Shown: in pieces, positions 42,019 to 51,500 of the stretch | Position numbering within the stretch: the first letter of the stretch is position 1 | How the letters are laid out: the number at the start of each line of letters is the position of its first letter | NCBI RefSeq assembly: GCF_000027005.1 | Contig: NC_012964.1 | Location: forward strand, 1,612,001 to 1,676,000 | Reading direction: 5' to 3' | Source of the DNA: Komagataella phaffii GS115 | Lineage: Eukaryota; Ascomycota; Pichiomycetes; Pichiales; Pichiaceae | DNA length: 64,000 bases | Notes under the pieces: model-generated | Databases searched by the model: none | Told to the model about the DNA's origin: nothing | Seen by the model: only the letters and a program-made list of their open reading frames with translations | Position numbers and translations under genes: made by a program

Positions 42019-42642
42019 ATGTACTCTCAAGGTGATCAGCTAATCCGCCAGCTGAGAATCTATGATTCCACAGCTGGTGAATTAGAACAATACGAGGAGC
42101 CTCAAGATGAGTTCACTTCTCTCAAAATTTTAGATCGGTGTCCTGAATTTGTTCCCCCAATCAATTTTGCTATAGTAGAGGATGGTATCTACAGGTCAGG
42201 TCATCCTCAAGCATTCAATTTTCCGTATTTACAAAAACTGAACCTAAAAACAATCATATATTTGGGTGACAAGACGGACAACTATGACTATTACCGGTGG
42301 CTCCGCGATCAAGGTATAGATTTTCATTACCTAAATATGCAAAGCTGTGTAGAGCCGTTTATGTTCAAGGATGACTCGGTTATTCAGCAGGCTCTGAAGC
42401 TAATTGTTCACAAAGAAAACTACCCAATGTTAATTCATTCGAATAAGGGCAAACATAGGGTGGGGGTATTAGTGGGTATCATGAGAAAACTGCTTCAGGG
42501 GTGGTGTATTTCTGGCATATTTGATGAGTATGGACGTTTTGCCGGGGGAAAAGGGGAGGGCGATGTGGAGTACATCGAGACATTCAAAACCGATTTACTG
42601 ATCGACAAGAACACCAAACCAGAGTTCGTCCGAGTGGGGTAA
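42019..42642 (+). CDS. OCA2: Oca2-type atypical (pseudo) protein tyrosine phosphatase
   Basis: Member of the Siw14/Oca family that acts with Oca1 and others in oxidant-induced arrest, TOR-related signalling and inositol pyrophosphate biology. The 207-aa protein has the N-terminal 'PPINFAIVEDGIYRSGHPQAFNFPYLQKLNLKTIIYLG' signature. The phosphatase loop reads HSNKGKHRVG with Ser141 where active members have the nucleophilic Cys; Arg147 is kept. Yeast Oca2 carries the same Ser, so this is a family trait and not a mutation. 'GILVGIMRKLLQGW'-like and 'EYGRFAGGKGEGDVEYIETF' segments also match Oca2. Confidence 0.87.
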   Translation: MYSQGDQLIRQLRIYDSTAGELEQYEEPQDEFTSLKILDRCPEFVPPINFAIVEDGIYRSGHPQAFNFPYLQKLNLKTIIYLGDKTDNYDYYRWLRDQGIDFHYLNMQSCVEPFMFKDDSVIQQALKLIVHKENYPMLIHSNKGKHRVGVLVGIMRKLLQGWCISGIFDEYGRFAGGKGEGDVEYIETFKTDLLIDKNTKPEFVRVG

Positions 42643-42730
42643 TCAGAAGTACGCTAGACATAGCAGCAATATACGAGTACTCATCATATTACTAATTTTT
42701 CATCTTTAAAAAACTTGCTACCTAGAACGC

Positions 42731-43582
42731 TTAAGCAGAGAAAGAAAGAGATACACCTAGCTTATGAGTGGCCTCGTTCAACTTGAGAACGTCAATAGCA
42801 GCTCCTAAACCTAACTTAACACCCTTTCTTAAATCTTGGGAGTAGGCAAATGAGGCAATACCAGAATCAGCTATTTTGGCTTTAACGAAAGCTGTCGAAT
42901 CAACCTGATACTTAGTTGCTACTTCCAAAGCAACTGGGTTTGCAATAGAGGACTTAGAGTCGTAAGTAGCTTTACCACCTACCTCGACGAGAGGAGAAAC
43001 TTTGTGGTAATAACCGGCAGAAAACAGTTTGACGTTATCCAAAGCAGAAAGAGAAATGGAGTAGTCTGGGGCCTTGTATCCGACAGCGAAAGCATATTTG
43101 GTGACGGAAGCGGCATTAATGTCATAGGAAGCAGTTCCACCCAAAGTGACACCGTCTTTACCAGCGGTAAAGTCAGCATTCACTGTAGGGCCCTTTAACA
43201 AATCCAAGAATGTTCGGGCAGTGAATGCTTGGTGAGCATAGGTCAAATTCAGCTTAGCGTCCTTCTTCTTGTCGGGAACAACAGATCCGACAACCTCAGC
43301 TTTCAAACCGGGAGTCAAAGTGTCAGCCAGCTCAACCTTGGTGTCTAGGGCATTGGCAGTGTTCCAGCCCTGAGTCAAAGTCAAACCGTTCTTTTTGTCG
43401 GCGTACTTGGTCTCCAGGTTTCCAGATAGCTTGTCACCGGCAGATTTACCTTTGGCAGTGAAAGTTACACCGTTGGCAGCAACAGTCTTCACGTCCAAAG
43501 AGACTGGGGTCAAGTGATAAAAGTCCTTGCCTAGTACATCATTAGATGCTTTTGAGATGTCGGAAAATGCTGGTACGGCCAT
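42731..43582 (-). CDS. POR1: Mitochondrial outer-membrane porin (VDAC)
   Basis: Beta-barrel channel for metabolites and ATP/ADP across the outer membrane. The 283 aa equal the S. cerevisiae Por1 length. The start 'MAVPAFSDISKASNDVLGKDFYHLTPVSLDVKT' (N-terminal helix then strand 1) is diagnostic. Alternating strands continue to a C-terminal beta-signal that ends in aromatic/hydrophobic 'HKLGVSLSFSA'. Codon use is strongly biased to favoured yeast codons, as expected for an abundant protein. A TCACGTG box is 117-123 bp upstream (43699-43705). Confidence 0.96.
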   Translation of the reverse strand: MAVPAFSDISKASNDVLGKDFYHLTPVSLDVKTVAANGVTFTAKGKSAGDKLSGNLETKYADKKNGLTLTQGWNTANALDTKVELADTLTPGLKAEVVGSVVPDKKKDAKLNLTYAHQAFTARTFLDLLKGPTVNADFTAGKDGVTLGGTASYDINAASVTKYAFAVGYKAPDYSISLSALDNVKLFSAGYYHKVSPLVEVGGKATYDSKSSIANPVALEVATKYQVDSTAFVKAKIADSGIASFAYSQDLRKGVKLGLGAAIDVLKLNEATHKLGVSLSFSA

Positions 43583-43877
43583 TTTGATAGTTCAGGTTAA
43601 GTGATGAAGCAAACGAAACAGGGGGGAGGGTTAAGAGGGCTTTTTATACGTGATGGGTTTATGTTGGAGGCATTGAGACCCAACAAAATCGCGGGGCATC
43701 ACGTGGAGGCTATTATTCTACACATCGAAGATCGATCTAAAAACACTAGACATGCGGGTTGCAAATGTCGACATAATTTTATGTTTGCTAAGACAAATGC
43801 TAACTCATAAACACAACTTTTTGCTTAATACATTACATAAGCATTAGAATACACTAAATATCATCTCTATATTTACT

Positions 43878-45326
43878 CTACTGCTTCTCAGATTCGTTGG
43901 TCTCATTAGTCACATTCTGGTCACTGCTGAAATCATTAACCGGAACTACCTGATCCAGAACTTCCGGCTCCTTGAAGCCATTGTTTGGGCCTGATCCCCA
44001 AGCCAAAAAATCACGACGTACTTCCACGTAGTCATAAGCGAACTCTCCAATCTGATCCTCATCCATACCTTTCTCCTCAGCCTCTTCTGAAGCTCGCAGT
44101 TGCAAAAATGGAATACGGTTGAGGATGAAACAGATAAGAGCGGTGATGGCCATCGAGTATCCAATACAAGCAAAAATGAATGCAATCTGTTTGTACAACT
44201 GTTTCCAGTTGTGGTCTATCCAACCACCTTCGTGCTCGGTAAGGCCATCATAACCAATGACAGTAGCCGACCCAAATAATGCGTTGAAGACGAGACCAAT
44301 AACACCAGCGATACCGTGCTCTGCTAGAACATCCATGGAATCATCGACTCGACAAATGACTTTAATCTTGGTTGCGTAGTTACAAACCACTCCTGATACA
44401 ATACCAAGAATAACACTGGCCCAAAGAGGAATGATACCTGAGGCTGGAGTTGCTGCCACGAGGCCCGAAATGGCACCGGAGCATAGAGCAACAGTACTGA
44501 AACGGCGCTCCAAACGCCAGTCTAATAGACACCAGGAAATAGCACCAAATGCACCTGTGATATTTGTGTTCACGATGGCATAAACAGATTTAAGAGATGG
44601 GTTCAAACAAGTAAAACCGTTGAAAGCCATCCATCCAAACCACAGGAAACCAGTACCCAAGGCTACCATTGAAACATTGTGGGGACGAAAATTGATAAGC
44701 AATCGCTCCCTTCTACGTCCCAGAAAGTAGGAATAGACGAAACCCGAAAAACCAGAAACGATCTCAACAGGTCCACCTCCAGCGTAATCAAGGACACCCC
44801 ATTCAGCTGCCCATCCACTAGGATTCCAAACCCAACATGCAATTGGACAATAACATAGGGTAGCCCAAAAGAAGACAAAAATCATACAAACCATAACACG
44901 TCCACGCTCGGCAACAGCACCAACAAAGATGGCTGTGGTCACGCATAGGAACATTGCCTGGAAGTTAGCAAAAGCCATCTCAGGGTAATCTCCCTGCAGA
45001 GTCAGAGAGCCGTAAGTGTTCTGATAACCGAAGTTGTGTAAATTTCCAATGAACTTATTAGTCGCCGTGGGACTAAAAGCCAACGAGTAACCCCAGAAAT
45101 ACCATTGAAAGAAAATAACACAACACGACATATAACATACCCAAATCATAGATAGAGCAGAATTACGCCTGGTTAATCCAGAATAAAGGTAGGCCAGACC
45201 TATAACCATCATGAAAACCATGGCAGAACCGATAGTCAGTTGAACGATTACGGCACGGTCGTAGTTAACATCCTCCTCCCATACAGATCTCTTCGCCAGT
45301 AGGTCACCAATCGTTGATTGTATCAT
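43878..45326 (-). CDS. Ammonium permease, Mep1/Mep3 type
   Basis: 482-aa Amt/Mep/Rh transporter with 11 predicted membrane segments, moving ammonium into the cell. Motifs include 'DYPEMAFANFQAMFLCVTTAIFVGAVAERGR' and 'LDYAGGGPVEIVSGFSGFVYSYFLGRR'. The first position of the conserved pore twin-histidine is Glu188 (GPVEIVSG), as in yeast Mep1 and Mep3, whereas the sensor-like Mep2 has His there; the second His337 (AEHGIAG) is kept. The cytosolic C-terminal tail starts near residue 410. Four GATA elements upstream point to nitrogen catabolite control. Its next gene on the 3' side is POR1. Confidence 0.93.
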   Translation of the reverse strand: MIQSTIGDLLAKRSVWEEDVNYDRAVIVQLTIGSAMVFMMVIGLAYLYSGLTRRNSALSMIWVCYMSCCVIFFQWYFWGYSLAFSPTATNKFIGNLHNFGYQNTYGSLTLQGDYPEMAFANFQAMFLCVTTAIFVGAVAERGRVMVCMIFVFFWATLCYCPIACWVWNPSGWAAEWGVLDYAGGGPVEIVSGFSGFVYSYFLGRRRERLLINFRPHNVSMVALGTGFLWFGWMAFNGFTCLNPSLKSVYAIVNTNITGAFGAISWCLLDWRLERRFSTVALCSGAISGLVAATPASGIIPLWASVILGIVSGVVCNYATKIKVICRVDDSMDVLAEHGIAGVIGLVFNALFGSATVIGYDGLTEHEGGWIDHNWKQLYKQIAFIFACIGYSMAITALICFILNRIPFLQLRASEEAEEKGMDEDQIGEFAYDYVEVRRDFLAWGSGPNNGFKEPEVLDQVVPVNDFSSDQNVTNETNESEKQ

Positions 45327-45330
45327 TGTT

Positions 45331-45480
45331 TTATCTTCCTCAACGAGTTTTCTGAAATACGAACAACCTAAACAGAGGCAGTTATCGCTGACACTTTATA
45401 TACTGTATGCACTGGAAGCAGTATTTTTGGTTTTTCTTTTTTTTCGGAAGGTTGTTATCTCATGCATAATTTATTGATAA
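45331..45480 (-). promoter_or_regulatory. Cluster of four GATA elements upstream of the ammonium permease
   Basis: TTATC cores (GATAA on minus) at 45331-45335, 45382-45386 and 45455-45459, and GATAA at 45476-45480 on plus. All lie within 155 bp upstream of the start. Gln3/Gat1-type GATA factors use paired GATAA sites at nitrogen-regulated permeases. Confidence 0.6.
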
Positions 45481-45680
45481 GAAATTACAACAACAAGGAA
45501 GCATTCTGATTCTTCCAAAGGGTCCTGCCACCGATGCTGGCCAAAGCGTTATTCGTGCAAGCGCAACCGCTGCAGGAAGTTGTATTCGTTTCCTAGCTCT
45601 CCTTTAGTGTTCTTTGCTTTGATGGTTTGTTGATCAACTTGCTGGGCAAGCTCACATCCTGATTGGTCAAAGACAAGTGT

Positions 45681-45699
45681 CGCCGCTCGGTGTGCGGCG
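45681..45699. repeat. GC-rich inverted repeat CGCCGC-N7-GCGGCG
   Basis: Exact 6-bp arms separated by tcggtgt in otherwise AT-rich intergenic DNA. The arms could form a hairpin in RNA or serve as a binding site for a CGG/CCG-reading factor. Confidence 0.6.
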
Positions 45700-47213
45700 T
45701 CAATGCAGTTTTTTCGTTTTGGAATAAATCTGTACAATTTGGGGTTGCGGGTTCATTTCCCAGGAGCCCCCCCGAAAAGTAGCCAAGCATCAGATATCTC
45801 ATTGGCCTCTACAACGTTATTGGTTATTAATTTCCCCGATCTTTGTGTTCTGTGCTTGATTCAGTTGATTGTTTGCCTATTAACCTCTTTCTTCTTCTGC
45901 TCTACGTGGTGGTGCTAGGATTTTTCGGCCCGCTCCTACAGAAAGAAATACCCTCCTCCCCCATTACCTTGCATAGTCGTGTGATGCCCAGTTGACCCAG
46001 TTTCCATGTTTAGAAATAGATTGGGCAACAATGTATATGTACTGCTAGGCTATTTGATGGTCATTAATCCATCTAGCGAATAAGAAAGGTGTACCTGTAA
46101 ACCGCTGTAGCACAGCTAGGTGATGTGAAGGTTTATGATACATTTATAGTGTTGAAAAGTTTTAAAGATGAGATAAGAGCAGGTCCATGCAACTTTGAAA
46201 CAAAAGAAGGAGGAAGTAGTCATCTAATTTAATCATAAAAAGGGAAATCGATGCGTGCAGTGGAAAAACTACGCTTGAAAATTCTTTACTGAAGTTGTCA
46301 ATACGAAAAATTAAACAAACACAATCAAGAGTATATAATAGAGGGATGAGAATAGAGTAAACTCTTATGGATAGGTGCCCCATCTAATTGCTAAGGATGA
46401 AAAATATGCTCATATGCGGAGATCATTTTAAAATCATCGTAGTCATGAAATTTGAGTACGTTGACAAATGACGTGCCTGTTTAAAATGCGTAGAAGGATC
46501 TAAAATTGAAAAATCAACGTTAGATAAGATTAGGAATTATTTAGGAGATGTGTAGTGCTGCTTTTTTTCAATAGAAATACTGCATAATAGTATAAGAATA
46601 ATAAGCTGAAATTTTTTCGTGGGGAATTTTCAAGTTGGGAAGCATGTCAATTTTTATGAGGATGAACTATTCATCACTTTCATGATCTAAACAGAATAAG
46701 AAACGGCTTGTTGTTTCTCTTTTGACTGAGTGAAAAGTAAGCGCATGTTTTTTGTTCAGATGGTATTTTGATGCGTTCCAAAGTATGTCAAGCTTCATCC
46801 TAGAAAGCAAGTGGGGAAGGTTGTACTCACTACGTGCATCCTTGGGTAAAATCATCGTCTTTCCCTTTCCGGGGAATGCTTTTCTTTTACTTAAACACCT
46901 TCGCCGACCAAACCTTTTAATTTTTCTTCGATAATTCCCTTCTGTCTTCTAAGTAGATGAAGGTGATCTGGCTCTTCCTACTCAGTGCTAGCTTGAAAGC
47001 GCTTACTAAGCTCTTAAGTATTATATTGCACAAGTCTCGAATATGCTACGCAAGCTGTTTCTGCTAAATCTGGAGACAGTGTCCGACGGAACTTCACTTC
47101 GTACAACCTCTTCGAGGCTTTCTTCCAATCAATCAATCCCACCTGTATAGCACTTTCTTCAGTTTCCTGTTAGTTTCTAGACACAGCCAGTACCAATATC
47201 AAATTTTAACCAA

Positions 47214-48404
47214 ATGCTACTGGCCACCCAACGCTTACCTGCTGCGGATCATGTTGCTTTGGGCGAGTCAAGTTTGAGTCCAGTGTCATCCTTCGACAAC
47301 TCTCATCGAGCAATTTTAGCTCTGGAAGAACAAATGGAGAATATCTACTCCCGAGCATTCACTGAAAATAATAACTCAAGGCCAGACCCAACATCAGCGA
47401 TATGGCAAGATCTTGCTCTCACTATAGCTAGATATGTGTATGCTATACATCGTTTTGTTGAGAAACAATTGACCATCGAGGCACTTCAGTTATGCACCCC
47501 TAGTAATAGCATCTGGAAAAGTTGCACCAATGCCTTAACACGGGTTTTTCCTTACCTGAACTTCATCATAGAAAACCAAATTCAGTCAGTGAACTTTTCC
47601 TTGGCCTTTTTCCATGAGATGAGTGTGGCTACTGACTGCTCATTTCAGTACTTAATAATCTTTAAGGATCTAGTGGAACATAAGGTATCACAGTTAGATC
47701 TCATTAATCACTCTTTATTATTGAGAGTTGTCATATATATTCATGACAAGCTAGACAATGTTGAAATGGAGATCTTGAACTACAGGAAATCTTTGAAAGT
47801 TTTTAACGAAGTTTTGCTCTGTTATTATTTTGCAATTTTTCAATACAAGGACAACAATGTTGGTGTTGCCATCGGATTAGTAAATTACGGGCTATTGTTA
47901 CTTCAGGCAAAACATACCATTGATTTGGAATCATCTATGCTTCCTGAACTGGGCCCAAAGGAAAGTGCTGATAAGCTTAATACGCTCAAATCCAAACTGA
48001 ATATCAGTTCCAAACTCCAACAGAAACGAAACCAACTCAAATCATCCAAAATTAACAAATCAAACTCTAATACCGAAAATTTAGAGTCCAATATTGTAGC
48101 TTCATCCAAAATTCATAACAGACTTTTGTTATCTCTTCCGCAGTCTTTTCAGATGCCTTTGCGTCAAATTTTCGATTCTTTTAACTCTTTGAATCTAACA
48201 TTTCACAAAGAGAACAAGTGTCTCCATTTCCAACAAATTCCGTCCTCTGACTCTATTGCTACCTCTCACCTTTACAACTCAGAGCGTTTGCCGAATGGAA
48301 GGAATGTTCCTCTTTTCAATCAACAGGAAGTATGGACTCCGACAGTATTACAAAGCAAGCATGACAGCAATCAGTCATATATAGGGAAGGGAACTTACTA
48401 CTAA
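47214..48404 (+). CDS. Helical protein, possibly BRO1-like (YGR122W-type)
   Basis: 396 aa, mostly helical, without membrane segments. It contains 'YVYAIHRFVEKQL', 'LIIFKDLVEHKVSQLDLINHSLLLRVVIYI' and 'LCYYFAIFQYKDNNVGVAIGLVNYGLLLLQ', the last resembling the helical-repeat ending of BRO1 domains. A coiled, Lys/Asn/Ser-rich segment follows (about 250-295). The nearest family I can think of is the yeast YGR122W protein, tied to Rim101 processing and ESCRT function. That link is from general fold and length (about 400 aa) and is weak. It converges with RPA190, 123 bp apart. Confidence 0.5.
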   Translation: MLLATQRLPAADHVALGESSLSPVSSFDNSHRAILALEEQMENIYSRAFTENNNSRPDPTSAIWQDLALTIARYVYAIHRFVEKQLTIEALQLCTPSNSIWKSCTNALTRVFPYLNFIIENQIQSVNFSLAFFHEMSVATDCSFQYLIIFKDLVEHKVSQLDLINHSLLLRVVIYIHDKLDNVEMEILNYRKSLKVFNEVLLCYYFAIFQYKDNNVGVAIGLVNYGLLLLQAKHTIDLESSMLPELGPKESADKLNTLKSKLNISSKLQQKRNQLKSSKINKSNSNTENLESNIVASSKIHNRLLLSLPQSFQMPLRQIFDSFNSLNLTFHKENKCLHFQQIPSSDSIATSHLYNSERLPNGRNVPLFNQQEVWTPTVLQSKHDSNQSYIGKGTYY

Positions 48405-48527
48405 TAACTAATAAACGTACTTTTATTTCTTTTACTTTGTATAATGTGACACTCCAAATCTGGCAATCATCTTCAGGCAAAGCACTATTGTAAGAGGTTA
48501 GAGGAAATAGAACAGACACTTCTTGCT

Positions 48528-51500
48528 TTATTGAGTTGGCAGAGGCATGCGAGCCATGACATCAAAAATACCAGTCCCAACTTTACTCAGTTTCCCGACT
48601 ACAAGTCGTGCAGAAGGTGACTCTAGTTCTTCCCTATCGTTGTCCAAAACTGCCTTGGTTAAAAATTGGCAAGTAGTCTCATAAGACATCTTCATGAATG
48701 ATGAAGTTGAGTTTTCGATACCTTGTCGGTTGAAGGCTAGATAAGTCCCTTGACGAGTCATCATGTCGGCAATCAAATCCAAATGACGACTGGAAACTGC
48801 AATTGCATACCTACCAAACACATTGTTGATTTCATTAACAATGGTATTCCTTGCAGCCTCCACACCATAAGTGCGTAAAACAGCATAGGTATCATTTGAT
48901 CTGATAGCATCCACATCCACAAAAGCGTCTTGCTCCCACATGGCTTGGAAGTTAACACCTTCTGTAATAAAATGTCTTCTCTGCCCGGCTTCGGGCTGAG
49001 GTAGAACACATCTACCGATATTAGGTATTTCCCTTACGACCACATTCTGACATAGCTCCTCAATAATGTTCACCATCAACAATTTATAATTTTGACCAAC
49101 CATCTTGATTTGAAATTCACACCAGGTTCCATTCTTGTCATCAAAATTGAAAGCTGAGATCATACTATGGGCACTGATTACTGCAGTCTGACGTTCAAGT
49201 GCCATCTTGTCAAGGATATTCTCCGCAGGTGGTCTATGAGCATTAATCTCTTCGTCATCCGATTCATCGTCACAAGAAGATTTCTCTTCCTCTGAAGACA
49301 TGAAGTCTTCTTCCTCTTCATCTGAGGACTTTGCAGCTCGGTTCATAGCCTCAAGTTCCTGTTCATCTGGTTCATCATAAGAAACTGGTTCCTTGCCTTG
49401 TTCATTTTCGTTATTGTCCAACTCATCACCATCACCATCATTGATCGACTTCTTCACTGCTTCACTTGTTTCAAAAGCTCTATCGGATTTTGGAACTGCC
49501 TCTCCTATTTCTTCATCGGGCACTACTGCCTGATCCCGACTTTTCTTCAGTTGCTTTCGAATAGCGACTTCTAGCTTGCTTAAGAAGCTTCTAACTAGTA
49601 CCTCCGCCAACTCAGCTCGTGTAACGTCATATTCTTGCTCGTAATCCTCTGCAGAGAAGAAGTTCAGGCGTATGTTATACTGCTTGGAACCAACTCCAGC
49701 ATCTGACCCCGAAGTTTCAGTCACTGTAACGTAGTCTATGAACTCCGACAGAACAACTCGTGCAACAGACCTGCAAAATGCTTGCGCCTGCTCATCCAAA
49801 ACATCATCCAGAATCGGTAGCATCATTTGTGGGGTCTTAATGTTCAAAGAAGCTGTCATGATGATCTCTCTCATACGGGGAATACCTAAGGTCACATTTG
49901 CAGCACCATGTCCAGCGAAATGGAACGTGTTCAAGGTCATTTGAGTAGATGGTTCACCTACTGACTGAGAGGCAATTATTCCAACAGCTTCACCTGGGTT
50001 AATCAGAGATCTCATGTATTTTAGTTGCATCAATGCACGGAATTTCTTTTCGGTAAGAGAACGCTTGGATTTTTTATCGAACAGTTGGGGATTATTGTCA
50101 ATGAAGTTATCCAGCGCATCTTGAAAGTGCTCAGATACAGCTCCAAGATATTTGGCAGGATTGAACTTATTTATAACAGGCATATATTTGTCTTCGAACT
50201 GGTAGTGCATTTTGTTGGATTGTTTTTTCAAGTTCTTTCTACATTTCTTAGCATACTTCAAAGCAGATTCAGCATCAAGGTTGTGTACCAACTGGCCTGG
50301 ATTATACCTTTCCAGCAATGAATCATAGTTTTCGGCGCAAAATTGAAATTTATACATATGTGACTCCTTGACAACATCAACAGAGTCACCACCGTATAAG
50401 AACTGAATGAGAGATCCATCACCATCTCTAACAGAGTTATCGTATCCTATGTGTGCTCCCTCTAATTGCTTCGTCAAACAACGCTGCAAATAGCCAGATC
50501 TAGAGGTCTTAACAGCGGTATCAATCAGGCCCTCTCTTCCAGCCATACAATGAAAGTAATATTCCTGTGGGCGAATTCCAGAGTAAAATCGGCCTTTGAT
50601 ATATCCACCAGCACGAGCGTCTGTATCAAATGGTTTGAATGATGGTAATGTCTTACCGCTTACCATAACAGGTACACGGCGTCCTTCTAAAGCTTGCTGG
50701 CCGAGAAGACACATGATCTGAGAAACGTTGACGTTGGATCCCTTGGCTCCAGACAAAGCCATTGCTTGCATTGAATTCTCGGGAAATCTCTTCATTGTAC
50801 CCTCAGGAATACAAGATGAAACGACTTTGGAAGTAACAACATTGACTTTTGATTGCGTTACAGCATCCAGTATACCCAATTTGCCGTCATCACGTAATAT
50901 TTCTTCTAGACGACGCATGAATTCTTTGTCGCCAGGCTTGGTATCTTTAGGAAGGTTGGTGACTTCAGCTGCTGCAACTCTACCCAAGTCCACAGATTCT
51001 TGCAGAATTTCTGACCTTTGTTTGTTACCCTCAGCAGTTAAACGTAAATCATCCATACCACATGTGAAACCAATCATCATGATATAGTTTGTGAAAAGAC
51101 GACCTAAAACAGACAGGGCTTTACTGGAAACAGAAGGTCCATATACCTCATGCAAAGAGTGTATAAGACCAAAATTGGAAGCACCATATTGAGATTTATC
51201 AAGTATTCCGACTAATAGTTCCCCATTTCGAATTATGACCCGGTCTTCAATAGAGTCGCCACCCCAATAAGAAGCCTTTATCTTATTTTTGGATTTCAAG
51301 TTAAGTCCTGGCATTTTGATAGGTTTGATGTTCAGTAGAATAGTGGTAATGATTTGTTTTCCAGTCCATAAAGGAACAGGTTTCAAAACTGTTGGGGGTA
51401 GTGTCTGAATCCTGGATTTCACAGTGTGACCATCTTCAGGACGGAGGCACCCGTAAATCAACTGTTGATACTTCTCTCTAGTGAAAAAACTGTCTTTATT

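Larger units (their letters stand above)
45327..47213. other. Largest gene-free stretch of the window (about 1.9 kb)
   Basis: Holds the permease promoter (GATA cluster), a GC-rich hairpin CGCCGC-N7-GCGGCG at 45681-45699, a C7 run near 45769-45775 and a long AT-rich section (46140-46760). Frames of 60-75 codons on both strands look like chance. I found no tRNA or LTR. A non-coding RNA or long regulatory region is possible but not shown. Confidence 0.5.

Noticed and set aside
45549..46383. Several 62-73 codon frames in the large gap
   Set aside because: They overlap each other on both strands and have no recognisable features.
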